Shown here: piece by piece, positions 17,449-26,505 of the stretch
How positions within the stretch are numbered: position 1 is the first letter of the stretch
Layout of the letters: each line of letters opens with the position of its first letter
Source of the DNA: Xylanivirga thermophila
GTDB lineage: Bacteria > Bacillota > Clostridia > Caldicoprobacterales > Xylanivirgaceae
Reading direction: 5' to 3'
Length of the DNA stretch: 64,000 nt
Assembly: GCF_004138105.1 (NCBI RefSeq)
Contig: NZ_RXHQ01000006.1
Location: 1-64,000, forward strand
Made by a program: the position numbers and the translations under genes
The notes under the pieces: model-generated
Seen by the model: the letters and a program-made list of their open reading frames with translations, nothing else
Told to the model about the DNA's origin: nothing
Database searches by the model: none

Positions 17449-18138
17449 ATGAATATGCAACCTCAAAAGATAATAGTGGTAGACGATGACCCAAACATTG
17501 GGCAATTGGTAAAGCTATACCTTGAAAAAGAGGGATATGAGGTAGAACATTATTTAAATGGTATTGATACTTTAAATGCCTTTAGGCAAAGTTCTCCAAA
17601 CCTTATCATATTGGATATAATGCTTCCAGGTATGGATGGTTGGGATGTATGTAAGGAAATTAGAAAGGTAAGTGATGTCCCCATCATAATGCTAACTGCA
17701 AAGGGTGAAACCTTTGATAAGGTATTGGGACTAGAATTGGGTGCAGATGACTATATAGTGAAACCATTTGATACAAAAGAGCTGGTAGCGAGGGTAAAGG
17801 CTGTACTTAGAAGGGCGCAGCAGACAAAGATATTGGATAAGGAAGTGGTGCTATCAAATTTGGTAGTAAATATATCAAATTATACCGTGCTCTATCACGG
17901 AGAAAATATTCAGATGCCACCTAAGGAACTAGAACTTTTATATTTTCTAGCCTCCCATGTAAACAAGGTATTTACACGGGAACAGCTTTTGGAACAGGTA
18001 TGGGGATTTGATTTCTATGGAGATTCTCGTACAGTAGATGTGCACATAAAACGATTAAGGGAAAAGCTAAATGATCCTAATGAAAAGTGGGAAATAAAGA
18101 CAGTTTGGGGTGTTGGCTATAAATTTGAGGTGAAATAG
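17449..18138 (+). CDS. Response regulator, OmpR/PhoB family
   Basis: A 229-residue two-domain regulator. The receiver domain (1-120) has the acidic pair Asp12-Asp13, phospho-acceptor Asp56 in LIILDIMLPG, a Thr in IIMLTAKGE and the conserved Lys in DDYIVKPF. The C-terminal winged helix (about 130-229) has the OmpR signature RTVDVHIKRLREKL. The AAGGAGAGG sequence precedes the ATG at 17449, so the upstream ATG at 17431 is rejected. The next gene, a histidine kinase, starts at the base after the stop codon, so the two are translationally coupled. The overall closeness to WalR/PhoP-type regulators is inference. Confidence 0.93.
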   Translation: MNMQPQKIIVVDDDPNIGQLVKLYLEKEGYEVEHYLNGIDTLNAFRQSSPNLIILDIMLPGMDGWDVCKEIRKVSDVPIIMLTAKGETFDKVLGLELGADDYIVKPFDTKELVARVKAVLRRAQQTKILDKEVVLSNLVVNISNYTVLYHGENIQMPPKELELLYFLASHVNKVFTREQLLEQVWGFDFYGDSRTVDVHIKRLREKLNDPNEKWEIKTVWGVGYKFEVK

Positions 18139-19566
18139 ATGTTTAAATCCATATTTTCAAAGCTTATGTCCACCTATTTTGTAATAATACTTATAACTAT
18201 AATAGTGCTGGGCATGTTAATATCTACTTTTGTAAAAAACTATACCTTTAACAGGCGGACGGAAGAATTGCAGCGGGAGGCTACGGAATTAAATCAGTAT
18301 ATTGAGATGTATGCGGTGGGGAATATTAGTGAGTGGTCATTGTATAGCTATTTTAAGCTGGCAGATAGGTATAAGAACACCACCATATGGGTGGTGGATG
18401 CTACTGGACATATATGGCTTTCATATTCATCCAGTGACGAGGATAAGGATAAATGGAAGGAACAACAGCTAACGGTGGAAGAGTTTATTCAGGTTTTAAA
18501 GGGGAAGAATATAACTAAAGTAGGTAAATTTGGTGAGCGCTTCCCTGTACCTGTATTGACAGTTGGGGTACCGTTAAAGATGGATGACAAGGTGAGAGGT
18601 GCAATATTTATACATTCACCAGTTGAAGAGATAAAGGGTGCCATGAGAGATATATATATAAATATATGGTGGGCAGCGTTTATATCTATAGCTATTTCAG
18701 TGGCGCTTTTGTATATAATATCTAGAATAATATCAAAGCCTTTGATAGAGATGAACCATATTTCACGGGAGTTTGCAATGGGCAATTTTAATAGTAGGGT
18801 AGAGGTAACTACCCGTGATGAGATAGGGCAGTTGGCGGTAAATTTCAATGCTATGGCCGATTCTCTGGAAAAATTGGAGGATATGCGGCGGAGTTTTGTA
18901 GCAAATGTATCACATGAGCTTCGATCTCCCCTTACCTCCATAAGGGGATATATCCAAGGCGTACTGGATAAGACGTTTTCACCTGAGGACCAGGATAAAT
19001 ATCTTGGTATTGCATTGGATGAAACATATAGATTGAATAGATTGATAAACGAGCTATTAGATTTGTCTCAAATAGAGTCAGGTCAATTTCCTTTAAATAT
19101 GGATATATTGGATATAAATGAGCAGATAAGGCGTATACTCATATCTCAGGAAGAGCGCATAAACAAGGGAGGTATGGATGTAGAGATAGATTTTATGGAT
19201 GAACGTTGCATGGTACAAGGTGATCCAGATCGTATCCAGCAAGTGGTATATAATTTACTGGACAATGCTATAAAATATAATAGGGAAGAAGGAACGCTTC
19301 ATATAAAAACATGGAGGCATCAGGATAAGGTATTTGTAAAGATACAGGATGAAGGGCCTGGTATACCCAAGGATGATATAGTCCATATATGGGAGCGATT
19401 CTATCAGGTGGACAAATCCCGTTCTCCTAAAAGAGGTGGTACGGGACTTGGACTATCTATAGTAAAGAAGATCATTGAAGAGCATGGAGAGAGTATCTGG
19501 GTAAATAGTGAAGAAGGGGAAGGAACGGCCTTTATATTTTCACTAACCCCTGCCAAAAAAGGCTAA
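18139..19566 (+). CDS. Sensor histidine kinase (HAMP-HisKA-HATPase)
   Basis: A 475-residue membrane kinase and the partner of the response regulator. TM1 (about 12-32), an extracytoplasmic sensor (about 33-172), TM2 (about 175-196), HAMP (about 196-248), HisKA with phospho-His259 in ANVSHELRSPLTS, and an HATPase_c domain with an N box (NLLDNAIKYN), G1 (DEGPGIP) and G2 (GGTGLGLSIVK). There is no PAS domain between HAMP and HisKA, unlike WalK. An HtrA-like protease follows, which recalls the walRK-htrC neighbourhood of Bacillus and suggests envelope-stress sensing; this is inference. Confidence 0.92.
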   Translation: MFKSIFSKLMSTYFVIILITIIVLGMLISTFVKNYTFNRRTEELQREATELNQYIEMYAVGNISEWSLYSYFKLADRYKNTTIWVVDATGHIWLSYSSSDEDKDKWKEQQLTVEEFIQVLKGKNITKVGKFGERFPVPVLTVGVPLKMDDKVRGAIFIHSPVEEIKGAMRDIYINIWWAAFISIAISVALLYIISRIISKPLIEMNHISREFAMGNFNSRVEVTTRDEIGQLAVNFNAMADSLEKLEDMRRSFVANVSHELRSPLTSIRGYIQGVLDKTFSPEDQDKYLGIALDETYRLNRLINELLDLSQIESGQFPLNMDILDINEQIRRILISQEERINKGGMDVEIDFMDERCMVQGDPDRIQQVVYNLLDNAIKYNREEGTLHIKTWRHQDKVFVKIQDEGPGIPKDDIVHIWERFYQVDKSRSPKRGGTGLGLSIVKKIIEEHGESIWVNSEEGEGTAFIFSLTPAKKG

Positions 19567-19600
19567 ATTTATTTACAGCTTATTCATATTTTCTTAAAAA

Positions 19601-19620
19601 ACTTTTATTATAATAAAAGT
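19601..19620. promoter_or_regulatory. 20-bp perfect palindrome before the HtrA-like gene
   Basis: ACTTTTATTATAATAAAAGT is its own reverse complement. Flanking CTTAA and TTAAG extend the symmetry to about 36 bp. It overlaps a TATAAT that could be the -10 of the protease gene, so a repressor bound here would block that promoter. The binding protein is unknown. Confidence 0.45.
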
Positions 19621-19641
19621 AACTTAAGGAGGTGCAGGTAG

Positions 19642-20820
19642 ATGAAAGATTTCTACGAATTTGATGAAGATAGGTATACCAGGCGGAGTAATGCTTGGAG
19701 ATATATTGCAATTGCAATAATAGCCGCACTTGTAGGTGCCCTTATAATGTATTATGCCATGCCGGTAGCTAATGGAAGCGAAAAGATAGATAAAAATAAT
19801 AATCAAAATATAGCCGACAGTTCAAAGGATAATGATGATAATACGGTGTACACAAAAAGCGATCTGTTTATGAAGTCTGATAATCCTGTTGTTGAAATTG
19901 CCGAAAAGGTAGGTCCTGCAGTGGTAGGGATTACCAACAAAAGCGAGGTGTTAGTACAGGATTTCTTTTTCAATGAAAGGGTTATGGAACAGGAAGGTTA
20001 TGGCTCGGGTATAGTAATAAGTAAGGATGGATATATTGTTACCAACTATCATGTGGTGGAAGGTACAAAGGAACTCTTTGTCATACTAGAAGGTGGTAAG
20101 AAGATAAAAGCAAAGCTTATAGGTGGAGATAAGAAAAGCGATGTAGCTGTTGTAAAGATTGACGAGCCAAATTTAACAGTAGCAAATATAGGAGATTCTG
20201 ATAAAGTAAAGCCAGGAGAGTTGGCAGTAGCCATAGGTAATCCCTTGGGACACGAATTAGCAGGCACAATTACGGCTGGAATAGTAAGCGCCGTAAATAG
20301 AAATTTAAATGTTAATGGCAGGACATTAAAGCTAATTCAGACAGATGCAGCCATAAGCCCTGGTAATAGTGGTGGTGCACTAATAAATTCTAGAGGCGAA
20401 GTAATTGGCATGAATACGGTTAAGATAATTGATGATGGTAATTCCAAAGCAGAAGGGTTGGGTTTTGCAATACCGTCCAATGATTTTATGGCTATTGCAA
20501 AGGAATTGATGGAAAAGGGCATGATAGAGAGGCCTGGCTTAGGTGTAATGATACAGGAGATTAGCAAAGAACAGGCAAAACAGCTGGAATATCCGGTAGG
20601 GGTATATGTAAGGGCAGTTGCCTCTGAAGGTCCTGCAGCTAAGGCAGGTATCCGCCCAGGAGATGTTATAGTAGGTATTGGTGATAAAGATGTTAAGACC
20701 ATTGAAGATATGACTGGAGAGATAAAAAAGCACAAGGTTGGCGATGTAGTTACCATAAGAATATGGCGTGATGGACAGGAACAAAACACATTAGTAACCC
20801 TTGAACAATTAAAGGATTAA
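19642..20820 (+). CDS. HtrA/DegP-like S1C serine protease with PDZ domain
   Basis: A 392-residue membrane-anchored protease for envelope protein quality control. The short cytosolic N-terminus precedes one TM segment (about 20-40), a low-complexity Asn/Asp linker, the trypsin-like domain with His137 (NYHVV), Asp167 (KSDVAVV) and Ser243 (PGNSGG), and one PDZ domain (about 290-385, VRAVASEGPAAKAGIRPGD). AAGGAGGTG precedes the ATG. It lies 75 bases downstream of the two-component genes and may be their target. It resembles HtrA/HtrB/HtrC of Bacillus. A two-way terminator follows. Confidence 0.93.
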   Translation: MKDFYEFDEDRYTRRSNAWRYIAIAIIAALVGALIMYYAMPVANGSEKIDKNNNQNIADSSKDNDDNTVYTKSDLFMKSDNPVVEIAEKVGPAVVGITNKSEVLVQDFFFNERVMEQEGYGSGIVISKDGYIVTNYHVVEGTKELFVILEGGKKIKAKLIGGDKKSDVAVVKIDEPNLTVANIGDSDKVKPGELAVAIGNPLGHELAGTITAGIVSAVNRNLNVNGRTLKLIQTDAAISPGNSGGALINSRGEVIGMNTVKIIDDGNSKAEGLGFAIPSNDFMAIAKELMEKGMIERPGLGVMIQEISKEQAKQLEYPVGVYVRAVASEGPAAKAGIRPGDVIVGIGDKDVKTIEDMTGEIKKHKVGDVVTIRIWRDGQEQNTLVTLEQLKD

Positions 20821-20821
20821 T

Positions 20822-20859
20822 AAAAAAGGTTAGGAAATTTTAATTTCCTAACCTTTTTT
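20822..20859. terminator. Bidirectional terminator
   Basis: Eighteen-base perfect arms (AAAAAAGGTTAGGAAATT and its complement) around a TT loop serve the convergent protease gene and the zinc-ribbon gene. Confidence 0.9.
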
Positions 20860-20860
20860 A

Positions 20861-22348
20861 TTAATATACAAATTGGGTAAGTATTCTAGGATGACCATCT
20901 TTGTCATTACCCCATCGATTACCAAACACACGTACATTTTGGCCTTCCTGAAGTTTTTTATTACCCCAGTATTCTATATATGCAAGTTGTGAGTTGTCAC
21001 CATTTGGCGATACATCTACTAAGAATGTTGTTTTGCCAGTGTTACTAACATTTAATACCTCTTTTATCTTACCAGCTACCAGAAATGTTTTACCATTAAA
21101 TTTTTGACTATCGGATTTTAATAGGTCATATTTGAACTCCCAAGCTTTACTGGTGTATTCGTTGGCGGTGGTAGAACGTTCTATGACTACCTCTGTAGTA
21201 TAATCTTCCTTGCCGTCTTCAGTTATTTTTATTGTGCAAGGGGTAAGGCTAAGGTTGTCTAACTGTACATCTACGCGAAAATTGCCAGTTACCTGATCTA
21301 TCTGCGGTTGGGATTTTAAAGATCTGTTTACTTCTAAACTAGCTCCAGCAGGTATTTTACCTGTTATGCTTACCCAGTCTTCCGATGTCTTTATGGGCTG
21401 CTTTTCATTTATGGTAATAGGAGAATTTCGTTCTCCCTTTTTTATTACTACCTTTTGTACATTATCATTAAATCCCTTTTGAGAGGCTTTTATCTCGTAT
21501 AGTGTCTCAGGCTGATCCGGTATATTCATCTTTGCTTCAAGATTGCCATCTTCCTTTATAAGATCGGTATAGTTGTCATTGTTTATATATACTGACGCCC
21601 CTGGATTTACCTGTAGTCTAATTATATATTCGTTTGAATCAGCAGTATCTTCACCATTTGCAGGCTGAAGTATCTTTAACGGGGTTTCTGGAACAATCAT
21701 TCCAAAAGATACCTTGAACTGCTTATCATGGAGCCCAGCTTTAGATATTTTTACATCTAAAATGATCTTTGAATCCTTGTTTTCACTTTTAGATAGTATA
21801 TTCATTAGCTCATCATTTTGCAGAATGACATCAGCCCGGCCATCCTTTACAGGGACGGCCTTGTCAAGCACCTTTACCAGCTCACCATTAGGTGTTTGCA
21901 CTATTAGCCTGTGTACTGGTTTTCCGTCTAGCATCTCAGCCTTTATGGAAAAGGATGCGGTAATTTTTTCCGTATCATCCGATTTGCTAGAAGGATTTAT
22001 AAATTGATTGTAAAACACGTAAAAGGCAAATGCAAAAATGGCTATAGCTATTATAAAAAGGCATATGGTGACTACCCACTTTGTAGCACCTGATCCTTTT
22101 GGTTTCCTCTTTCGTGCCCGTCTTGAATATACCATATATTCTTCTTCAGGATTATCCTTATAATCGGTAATGACTTCCTCACTGTCCTTTGGTGAAGGTG
22201 TTTTTTGTGTATGCTCTTCAGGTAGCTGTTTTTCTGGTACATCTTGTGTTTCTTGTACCTCACTATCTTCCTGGGGCAGTTTTGCACCACAAAAATAGCA
22301 GTAATTATGGTAATAATTGTTTTCTTTATTGCATGAAGGACATTTCAT
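20861..22348 (-). CDS. Zinc-ribbon membrane protein, function unknown
   Basis: A 495-residue protein built as a sensor or scaffold. The N-terminal zinc ribbon has Cys3, Cys6, Cys17 and Cys20. Next come an acidic/Pro-rich linker (25-70), a basic stretch RRARKRKPKG and one TM helix (about 91-113). The large extracytoplasmic part has beta-rich Ig/PEGA-like modules (one near NPGASVYINN, about 265) and a C-terminal OB-like segment (about 425-495: FLVAGKIKEVLNV...GQNVRVFGNRW). RBS AAGGAGGAG. It stands alone and diverges from the next gene. Ribbon and TM are seen directly; the PEGA and OB labels are impressions from the pattern. Confidence 0.75.
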   Translation of the reverse strand: MKCPSCNKENNYYHNYCYFCGAKLPQEDSEVQETQDVPEKQLPEEHTQKTPSPKDSEEVITDYKDNPEEEYMVYSRRARKRKPKGSGATKWVVTICLFIIAIAIFAFAFYVFYNQFINPSSKSDDTEKITASFSIKAEMLDGKPVHRLIVQTPNGELVKVLDKAVPVKDGRADVILQNDELMNILSKSENKDSKIILDVKISKAGLHDKQFKVSFGMIVPETPLKILQPANGEDTADSNEYIIRLQVNPGASVYINNDNYTDLIKEDGNLEAKMNIPDQPETLYEIKASQKGFNDNVQKVVIKKGERNSPITINEKQPIKTSEDWVSITGKIPAGASLEVNRSLKSQPQIDQVTGNFRVDVQLDNLSLTPCTIKITEDGKEDYTTEVVIERSTTANEYTSKAWEFKYDLLKSDSQKFNGKTFLVAGKIKEVLNVSNTGKTTFLVDVSPNGDNSQLAYIEYWGNKKLQEGQNVRVFGNRWGNDKDGHPRILTQFVY

Positions 22349-22506
22349 TTAGGTATCTCCTCCTTTCTCTACATATAAAATTCGTAATGTAGCGGGGAAA
22401 TCCTGCTTACAAAACTAATGCATATGTAAAAATTTTATTACAAAGTCTTTAAAAAGTTGCTTGGTCATGTTATTATAATTATAACAGTATTAGGAGGGCG
22501 ATGCAT

Positions 22507-23043
22507 GTGGATCAATTTCATGAAGAATCAGTAAGGAAGGAAAAGGTTGGTTTTAGTAATCTAGTATACGTTTTGGCATATATACTTATGATAATATCTG
22601 GATTTATGGCATTGATGTCGTTGCAAATTGTATTTACGGGGCAGCATCTAGTACAATCTCTAATAGAGACGGGTATATTTGGTGCATTGACATATGGGCT
22701 GTATGTGCTTAAAAACAATCAAAGGATAGAGTATGACTATACGTTTACTAATGGAATTTTCGATGTGGCAAAGGTTATAAACAATTCAAAACGTAAAAAG
22801 CTTTTGTCAGTAAACGTGAAGGAATTTGAAGTAGTAGCTCCCATAAGTGATGAAGGATTTGAACGTATGCTTCATCATAAGGATATTGACAAAAAATACA
22901 ATGTTTTTTTAAACAAAGGGAGCAGATTATATTATGGTATATTCAACCATGAAGGAACCAAGTCCATGATAGTGTTTGAACCGGGCGAAGAGATGATAAA
23001 GATATTCAAAGTATTTAATCCTAGAGCAGTAAAAATCGGTTAA
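22507..23043 (+). CDS. Membrane protein of unknown function (DUF6106-like)
   Basis: A 178-residue protein with two hydrophobic helices near the N-terminus (about 18-42 and 50-72) followed by a soluble domain rich in beta structure, like the YcxB/PH-like tails of small membrane proteins. The opening DQFHEESVRK and the two-helix layout recall DUF6106 proteins of Clostridia; I am not certain of that match. AGGAGGG is 8 bases from a GTG at 22507; an ATG at 22501 is only 2 bases from it. The gene ends at a clear terminator. Confidence 0.65.
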   Translation: MDQFHEESVRKEKVGFSNLVYVLAYILMIISGFMALMSLQIVFTGQHLVQSLIETGIFGALTYGLYVLKNNQRIEYDYTFTNGIFDVAKVINNSKRKKLLSVNVKEFEVVAPISDEGFERMLHHKDIDKKYNVFLNKGSRLYYGIFNHEGTKSMIVFEPGEEMIKIFKVFNPRAVKIG

Positions 23044-23071
23044 AAATATCCCCTAATATGGGGATATTTTT
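23043..23071 (+). terminator. Intrinsic terminator before the cysteine desulfurase gene
   Basis: AAAATATCCCC and GGGGATATTTT arms with a 6-base loop and a short T run. Confidence 0.7.
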
Positions 23072-23104
23072 ATGGGTACAATACTTATTAAGGAGTTGTT
23101 GGTT

Positions 23105-24268
23105 ATGAAGGATATGATCTATCTAGATAATGCTTCTACTACGCCTATACATAAAGACGTTGTGGCGGCAATGATGGAATGTTTAACTGAAGAATTTGGC
23201 AATCCCTCTTCACTGCATAGGTTGGGATTTAATGCCGAAATGATTATAAAAGGGACACGAGAAGTGATTGCTGATTTTTTGTCGGCAGAGACAAATGAGA
23301 TAGTGTTTACATCTGGAGGGACCGAGGCTAACAATTTGGCAGTTCTAGGTGCTGCCATGGCAAAGAGAAAAGAGGGACGCCATATTATTACCACATCCAT
23401 AGAACATCCTTCTGTTTTAAGTACATTTGTATATCTACAGCAGGAGGGATGGGAAGTTACCTTTTTACCTGTAAATAAAGATGGTGTAATAGATATTGCA
23501 GATCTCGCAAATGCCATACGTCCTGATACAGTTCTTATAAGTGTAATGCATGTAAATAATGAATTAGGATCGATTCAGCCTATACAGGAGATTGGCGCTA
23601 TGCTGAAAAACAGGGTAAATAGGCCCCTTTTTCATGTAGATGGTGTACAATCATTTGGGAAAATTCCCGTTTATCCTGGACAAGTGGGTATAGATCTCTT
23701 ATCATTTAGCGGGCACAAGATAAATGGACCAAAAGGTGTGGGAGGTCTTTATATACGCCAAGGTGTGCGCCTTCAACCTATGCAATGGGGTGGAGGTCAG
23801 GAGAGGGGACTAAGGAGTGGTACAGAAAACATGCCAGGTATAGCAGGATTGGGTAAGGCGGTCGAGATAGTAAATGGGTATATAAAAAATGAACCGGATA
23901 AGCTATACAATCTTAAATTAGATTTGGCAAAGGGTATCACAGAGAAAATTCCAGGTGCTGTTATAAATGGCCCTAGACCTGAAGATGGGGCTCCACATAT
24001 ACTCAATGTAAGCTTTAAAGGTATAAGGGGAGAAGTATTATTGCATGCCCTAGAATCTAAAGGGGTGTTTGTAAGTACTGGTTCGGCATGTTCATCCCAT
24101 AAAAACACCATAAGCCATGTACTGGATGCAATAGGGCTTGATAAGGATAGGGCTAAAAGTGCTATACGTTTTAGTTTATCATATATGAACAGCAAAGATG
24201 AGATTGAAAAGGTACCAGATATAATAAAAGAGACGGTGGAAGAATTAAGACCGTTTACAAGGAGGTAA
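23105..24268 (+). CDS. Cysteine desulfurase (NifS/IscS family)
   Basis: A 387-residue PLP enzyme that takes sulfur from cysteine as a persulfide. The start IYLDNASTTP, the FTSGGTEANNLA cofactor segment, the Lys of SFSGHKINGPKG that binds PLP and the catalytic Cys of STGSACSSH are all present. RBS AAGGAG, ATG at 23105. thiI starts 7 bases after the stop codon. In Bacillus the dedicated desulfurase NifZ is encoded beside thiI and feeds it sulfur for 4-thiouridine in tRNA, so that role is likely here; a general Fe-S role is possible too. Confidence 0.93.
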   Translation: MKDMIYLDNASTTPIHKDVVAAMMECLTEEFGNPSSLHRLGFNAEMIIKGTREVIADFLSAETNEIVFTSGGTEANNLAVLGAAMAKRKEGRHIITTSIEHPSVLSTFVYLQQEGWEVTFLPVNKDGVIDIADLANAIRPDTVLISVMHVNNELGSIQPIQEIGAMLKNRVNRPLFHVDGVQSFGKIPVYPGQVGIDLLSFSGHKINGPKGVGGLYIRQGVRLQPMQWGGGQERGLRSGTENMPGIAGLGKAVEIVNGYIKNEPDKLYNLKLDLAKGITEKIPGAVINGPRPEDGAPHILNVSFKGIRGEVLLHALESKGVFVSTGSACSSHKNTISHVLDAIGLDKDRAKSAIRFSLSYMNSKDEIEKVPDIIKETVEELRPFTRR

Positions 24269-24274
24269 TGAAGG

Positions 24275-25444
24275 TTGAATTATAGTATACTTATGCGATA
24301 TGGGGAAATACATCTAAAGGGGCAGAATCGTCCCTTTTTTGAAAAACAGCTTTTGGCTAATATAAAAAGGGCGGTCAAGGGCTATGAAGGTATAGAGGTA
24401 GAAAGAACTCAAGGAAGATTTTATGTTCATAATGCACATGATGATCAAAAACTCATACAAAGGTTGACCAGAATATTCGGCATAATATCCGTTAGTCCTG
24501 CAGTCAGAATGGACAAGGATATGGACAGTATAAAACAAGGTGTAGACTATGTAGTGGAAAAAGCACTGCAGGAGTATACAGGAGAAAGGGTTACATTTAA
24601 AGTTGAATCCAGAAGGGCTGATAAGAGATTTTTTATGGACTCGATGACCTTAAGCCGCGAGATGGGTGCATATATATTGGATAAATACCCCCAGTTAAAG
24701 GTAGATGTGCATAATCCCACTTTTACAGTCAATATAGAGATTAGGGAATATGCATACATATATTATCAAAAGATATCAGGAGCCGGTGGTATGCCAATTG
24801 GTACAAATGGCAAGACAGCCTTGCTTCTATCAGGGGGGATAGATAGTCCCGTTGCGGGTTGGATGGTTGCAAAGCGTGGCGTGGAGGTATTTGGAATACA
24901 TTTTCATAGTTATCCATATACAAGCGATCGTGCAAAGCAGAAGGTAGTTGATCTATGCAGTATATTATCGGAATATTGCGGTCCTATGAAGCTTTATATG
25001 GTACCTTTTACCGAGATACAACAGCAAATATATCAGAAGTGTCCTGAAAGCCAATTGACAGTCCTTATGCGTGTGTACATGATGAAAATAGCTGAAATAA
25101 TAGCGGAAAAGGAAGGGGCAAAGGCCCTTATAACCGGGGAGAGCATAGGTCAGGTAGCTAGCCAAACTTTAGATAGCCTGGTGGTGACTAATAAGTCGGT
25201 GGATATGCCCGTAATTAGACCCCTTATAGGTTTTGATAAGGTGGAGATAGTTGAAGTTGCAAATAAAATAGGTACATATGAGACATCCATACTGCCATAT
25301 GAGGATTGTTGTACTATATTTGTACCCAAGCATCCAGTTACACATCCAAAGCTGGAGGATATAGAAGCATCTCAGAAGCTTATAGATGGGGATAAGTTGA
25401 TAAAGGAAGCCATAGACGGCTGTGAAATAGTAATGGTGAAATAA
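24275..25444 (+). CDS. thiI: tRNA 4-thiouridine synthase ThiI
   Basis: A 389-residue tRNA sulfurtransferase making s4U8. An N-terminal ferredoxin-like plus THUMP region (about 1-165) binds tRNA. The PP-loop ATP pyrophosphatase has LLLSGGIDSPVAGW (about 185-200), and a C-terminal Cys region contains YEDCCTIFVPKHP. There is no C-terminal rhodanese domain, so sulfur probably comes straight from the adjacent desulfurase, as in Bacillus. It starts at TTG behind AGGAGG, 7 bases after the desulfurase gene. Confidence 0.94.
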   Translation: MNYSILMRYGEIHLKGQNRPFFEKQLLANIKRAVKGYEGIEVERTQGRFYVHNAHDDQKLIQRLTRIFGIISVSPAVRMDKDMDSIKQGVDYVVEKALQEYTGERVTFKVESRRADKRFFMDSMTLSREMGAYILDKYPQLKVDVHNPTFTVNIEIREYAYIYYQKISGAGGMPIGTNGKTALLLSGGIDSPVAGWMVAKRGVEVFGIHFHSYPYTSDRAKQKVVDLCSILSEYCGPMKLYMVPFTEIQQQIYQKCPESQLTVLMRVYMMKIAEIIAEKEGAKALITGESIGQVASQTLDSLVVTNKSVDMPVIRPLIGFDKVEIVEVANKIGTYETSILPYEDCCTIFVPKHPVTHPKLEDIEASQKLIDGDKLIKEAIDGCEIVMVK

Positions 25445-25482
25445 ATAGGACGATATAAATGGTATAAAATATAAAATTAATA

Positions 25483-25511
25483 TTGCTACAATAGAATATT
25501 TGTGTTAGAAT
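25483..25511 (+). promoter_or_regulatory. Promoter of the DnaJ-like/clpB operon
   Basis: TTGCTA (25483-25488), a 17-bp spacer and TAGAAT (25506-25511), 41 bp before the start codon. Confidence 0.6.
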
Positions 25512-25513
25512 AA

Positions 25514-25530
25514 GGTCAAAGAAAGTCAAA
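25514..25530 (+). promoter_or_regulatory. CtsR operator
   Basis: GGTCAAA GAA AGTCAAA fits the CtsR heptad direct repeat (RGTCAAA-NAN-RGTCAAA) exactly. It starts 3 bp after the -10, over the transcription start, which is where CtsR blocks clp genes until heat inactivates it. No ctsR gene is in the window. Confidence 0.85.
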
Positions 25531-25551
25531 GTAAACAATGGTGGTGGTGCT

Positions 25552-26505
25552 ATGGAGTACAGGGATTATTATAAGATATTAGGTGTGTCAAAAGAGGCTA
25601 GTCAGGATGATATAAAAAAGGCATACCGCAAGTTAGCAAAAAAGTATCACCCTGACCTTAATCCAGGCGATACGGCTGCAGAACAGAAGTTTAAGGAAAT
25701 AAATGAGGCATATGAAGTGCTGGGAGATGAACAGAAGCGGAGAAAATATGATAGCTTTGGACAGCATTTTAATTTTGAAAATGGTACGAATTTTGACCCA
25801 TCCCAATTCGGTTGGGGAAGACGCACATATAAAAGCAGTGGCGGAAGTGGCTTTAGCGATTTTTTTGATATGGTGTTTGGTGATGGAGGTTTGGATTTAG
25901 GGGATATACTATCGGGGTTTGGACGAGGTTCTAGTCACTTTAGCGGTTTTTCAGGTTCAGATTCCTTTAAATATCAATCACCTAGTCAAGATATTAAGAC
26001 CGAAATAACGCTGGATATAGAATCCGCCTTTAAAGGGGAACATAGGATTTTGTCACTTAGGGGTGCCGATGGCAGGGTAAGGCGAATAAAGGTAAAAGTT
26101 CCTGCCGGAGTAAGGGATGGGGATAAGATACGTTTAAAAGGTCAAGGAATAGATGGAGGCGATCTAATAGTTACAATCCATATAAAGGATAGTCATCCAT
26201 ACGTACTTGAAGGAATGGATGTGGTGATGGAATTATCTGTTCTACCATGGGAGGCAGCTTTAGGCATTAAAGCATCGGTTACTGTATTAGATGGCCAAAC
26301 CATAACAGTAAGGGTACCTTCTGGCATATCTTCAGGTCAAAAACTCCGAATACCTGGTAAAGGCTATAGGGATAGGAAAGGCAAAAGGGGAGATTTATTT
26401 ATTAAACTAAAGATAGTTATGCCACCTAGGTTAAGTGATGAGGAAAAGGCTTTATATGCAAACTTAAAGCGATTATCGACTTGGAATCCAAGGAGGGATA
26501 GATGA
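25552..26505 (+). CDS. DnaJ-like co-chaperone (CbpA type)
   Basis: A 317-residue J-domain protein. The J domain (1-68) has HPD at 33-35 and stimulates DnaK ATPase. A Gly/Phe/Ser-rich region (about 75-145) leads straight into the C-terminal substrate-binding domains (about 150-305). The Cys4 zinc fingers of true DnaJ are absent, so it is a CbpA/class B Hsp40. The start codon follows GGTGGTG. Its last codons overlap the clpB ribosome binding site, so the two are coupled under the CtsR operator; it probably hands aggregates to DnaK and ClpB. Confidence 0.92.
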   Translation: MEYRDYYKILGVSKEASQDDIKKAYRKLAKKYHPDLNPGDTAAEQKFKEINEAYEVLGDEQKRRKYDSFGQHFNFENGTNFDPSQFGWGRRTYKSSGGSGFSDFFDMVFGDGGLDLGDILSGFGRGSSHFSGFSGSDSFKYQSPSQDIKTEITLDIESAFKGEHRILSLRGADGRVRRIKVKVPAGVRDGDKIRLKGQGIDGGDLIVTIHIKDSHPYVLEGMDVVMELSVLPWEAALGIKASVTVLDGQTITVRVPSGISSGQKLRIPGKGYRDRKGKRGDLFIKLKIVMPPRLSDEEKALYANLKRLSTWNPRRDR

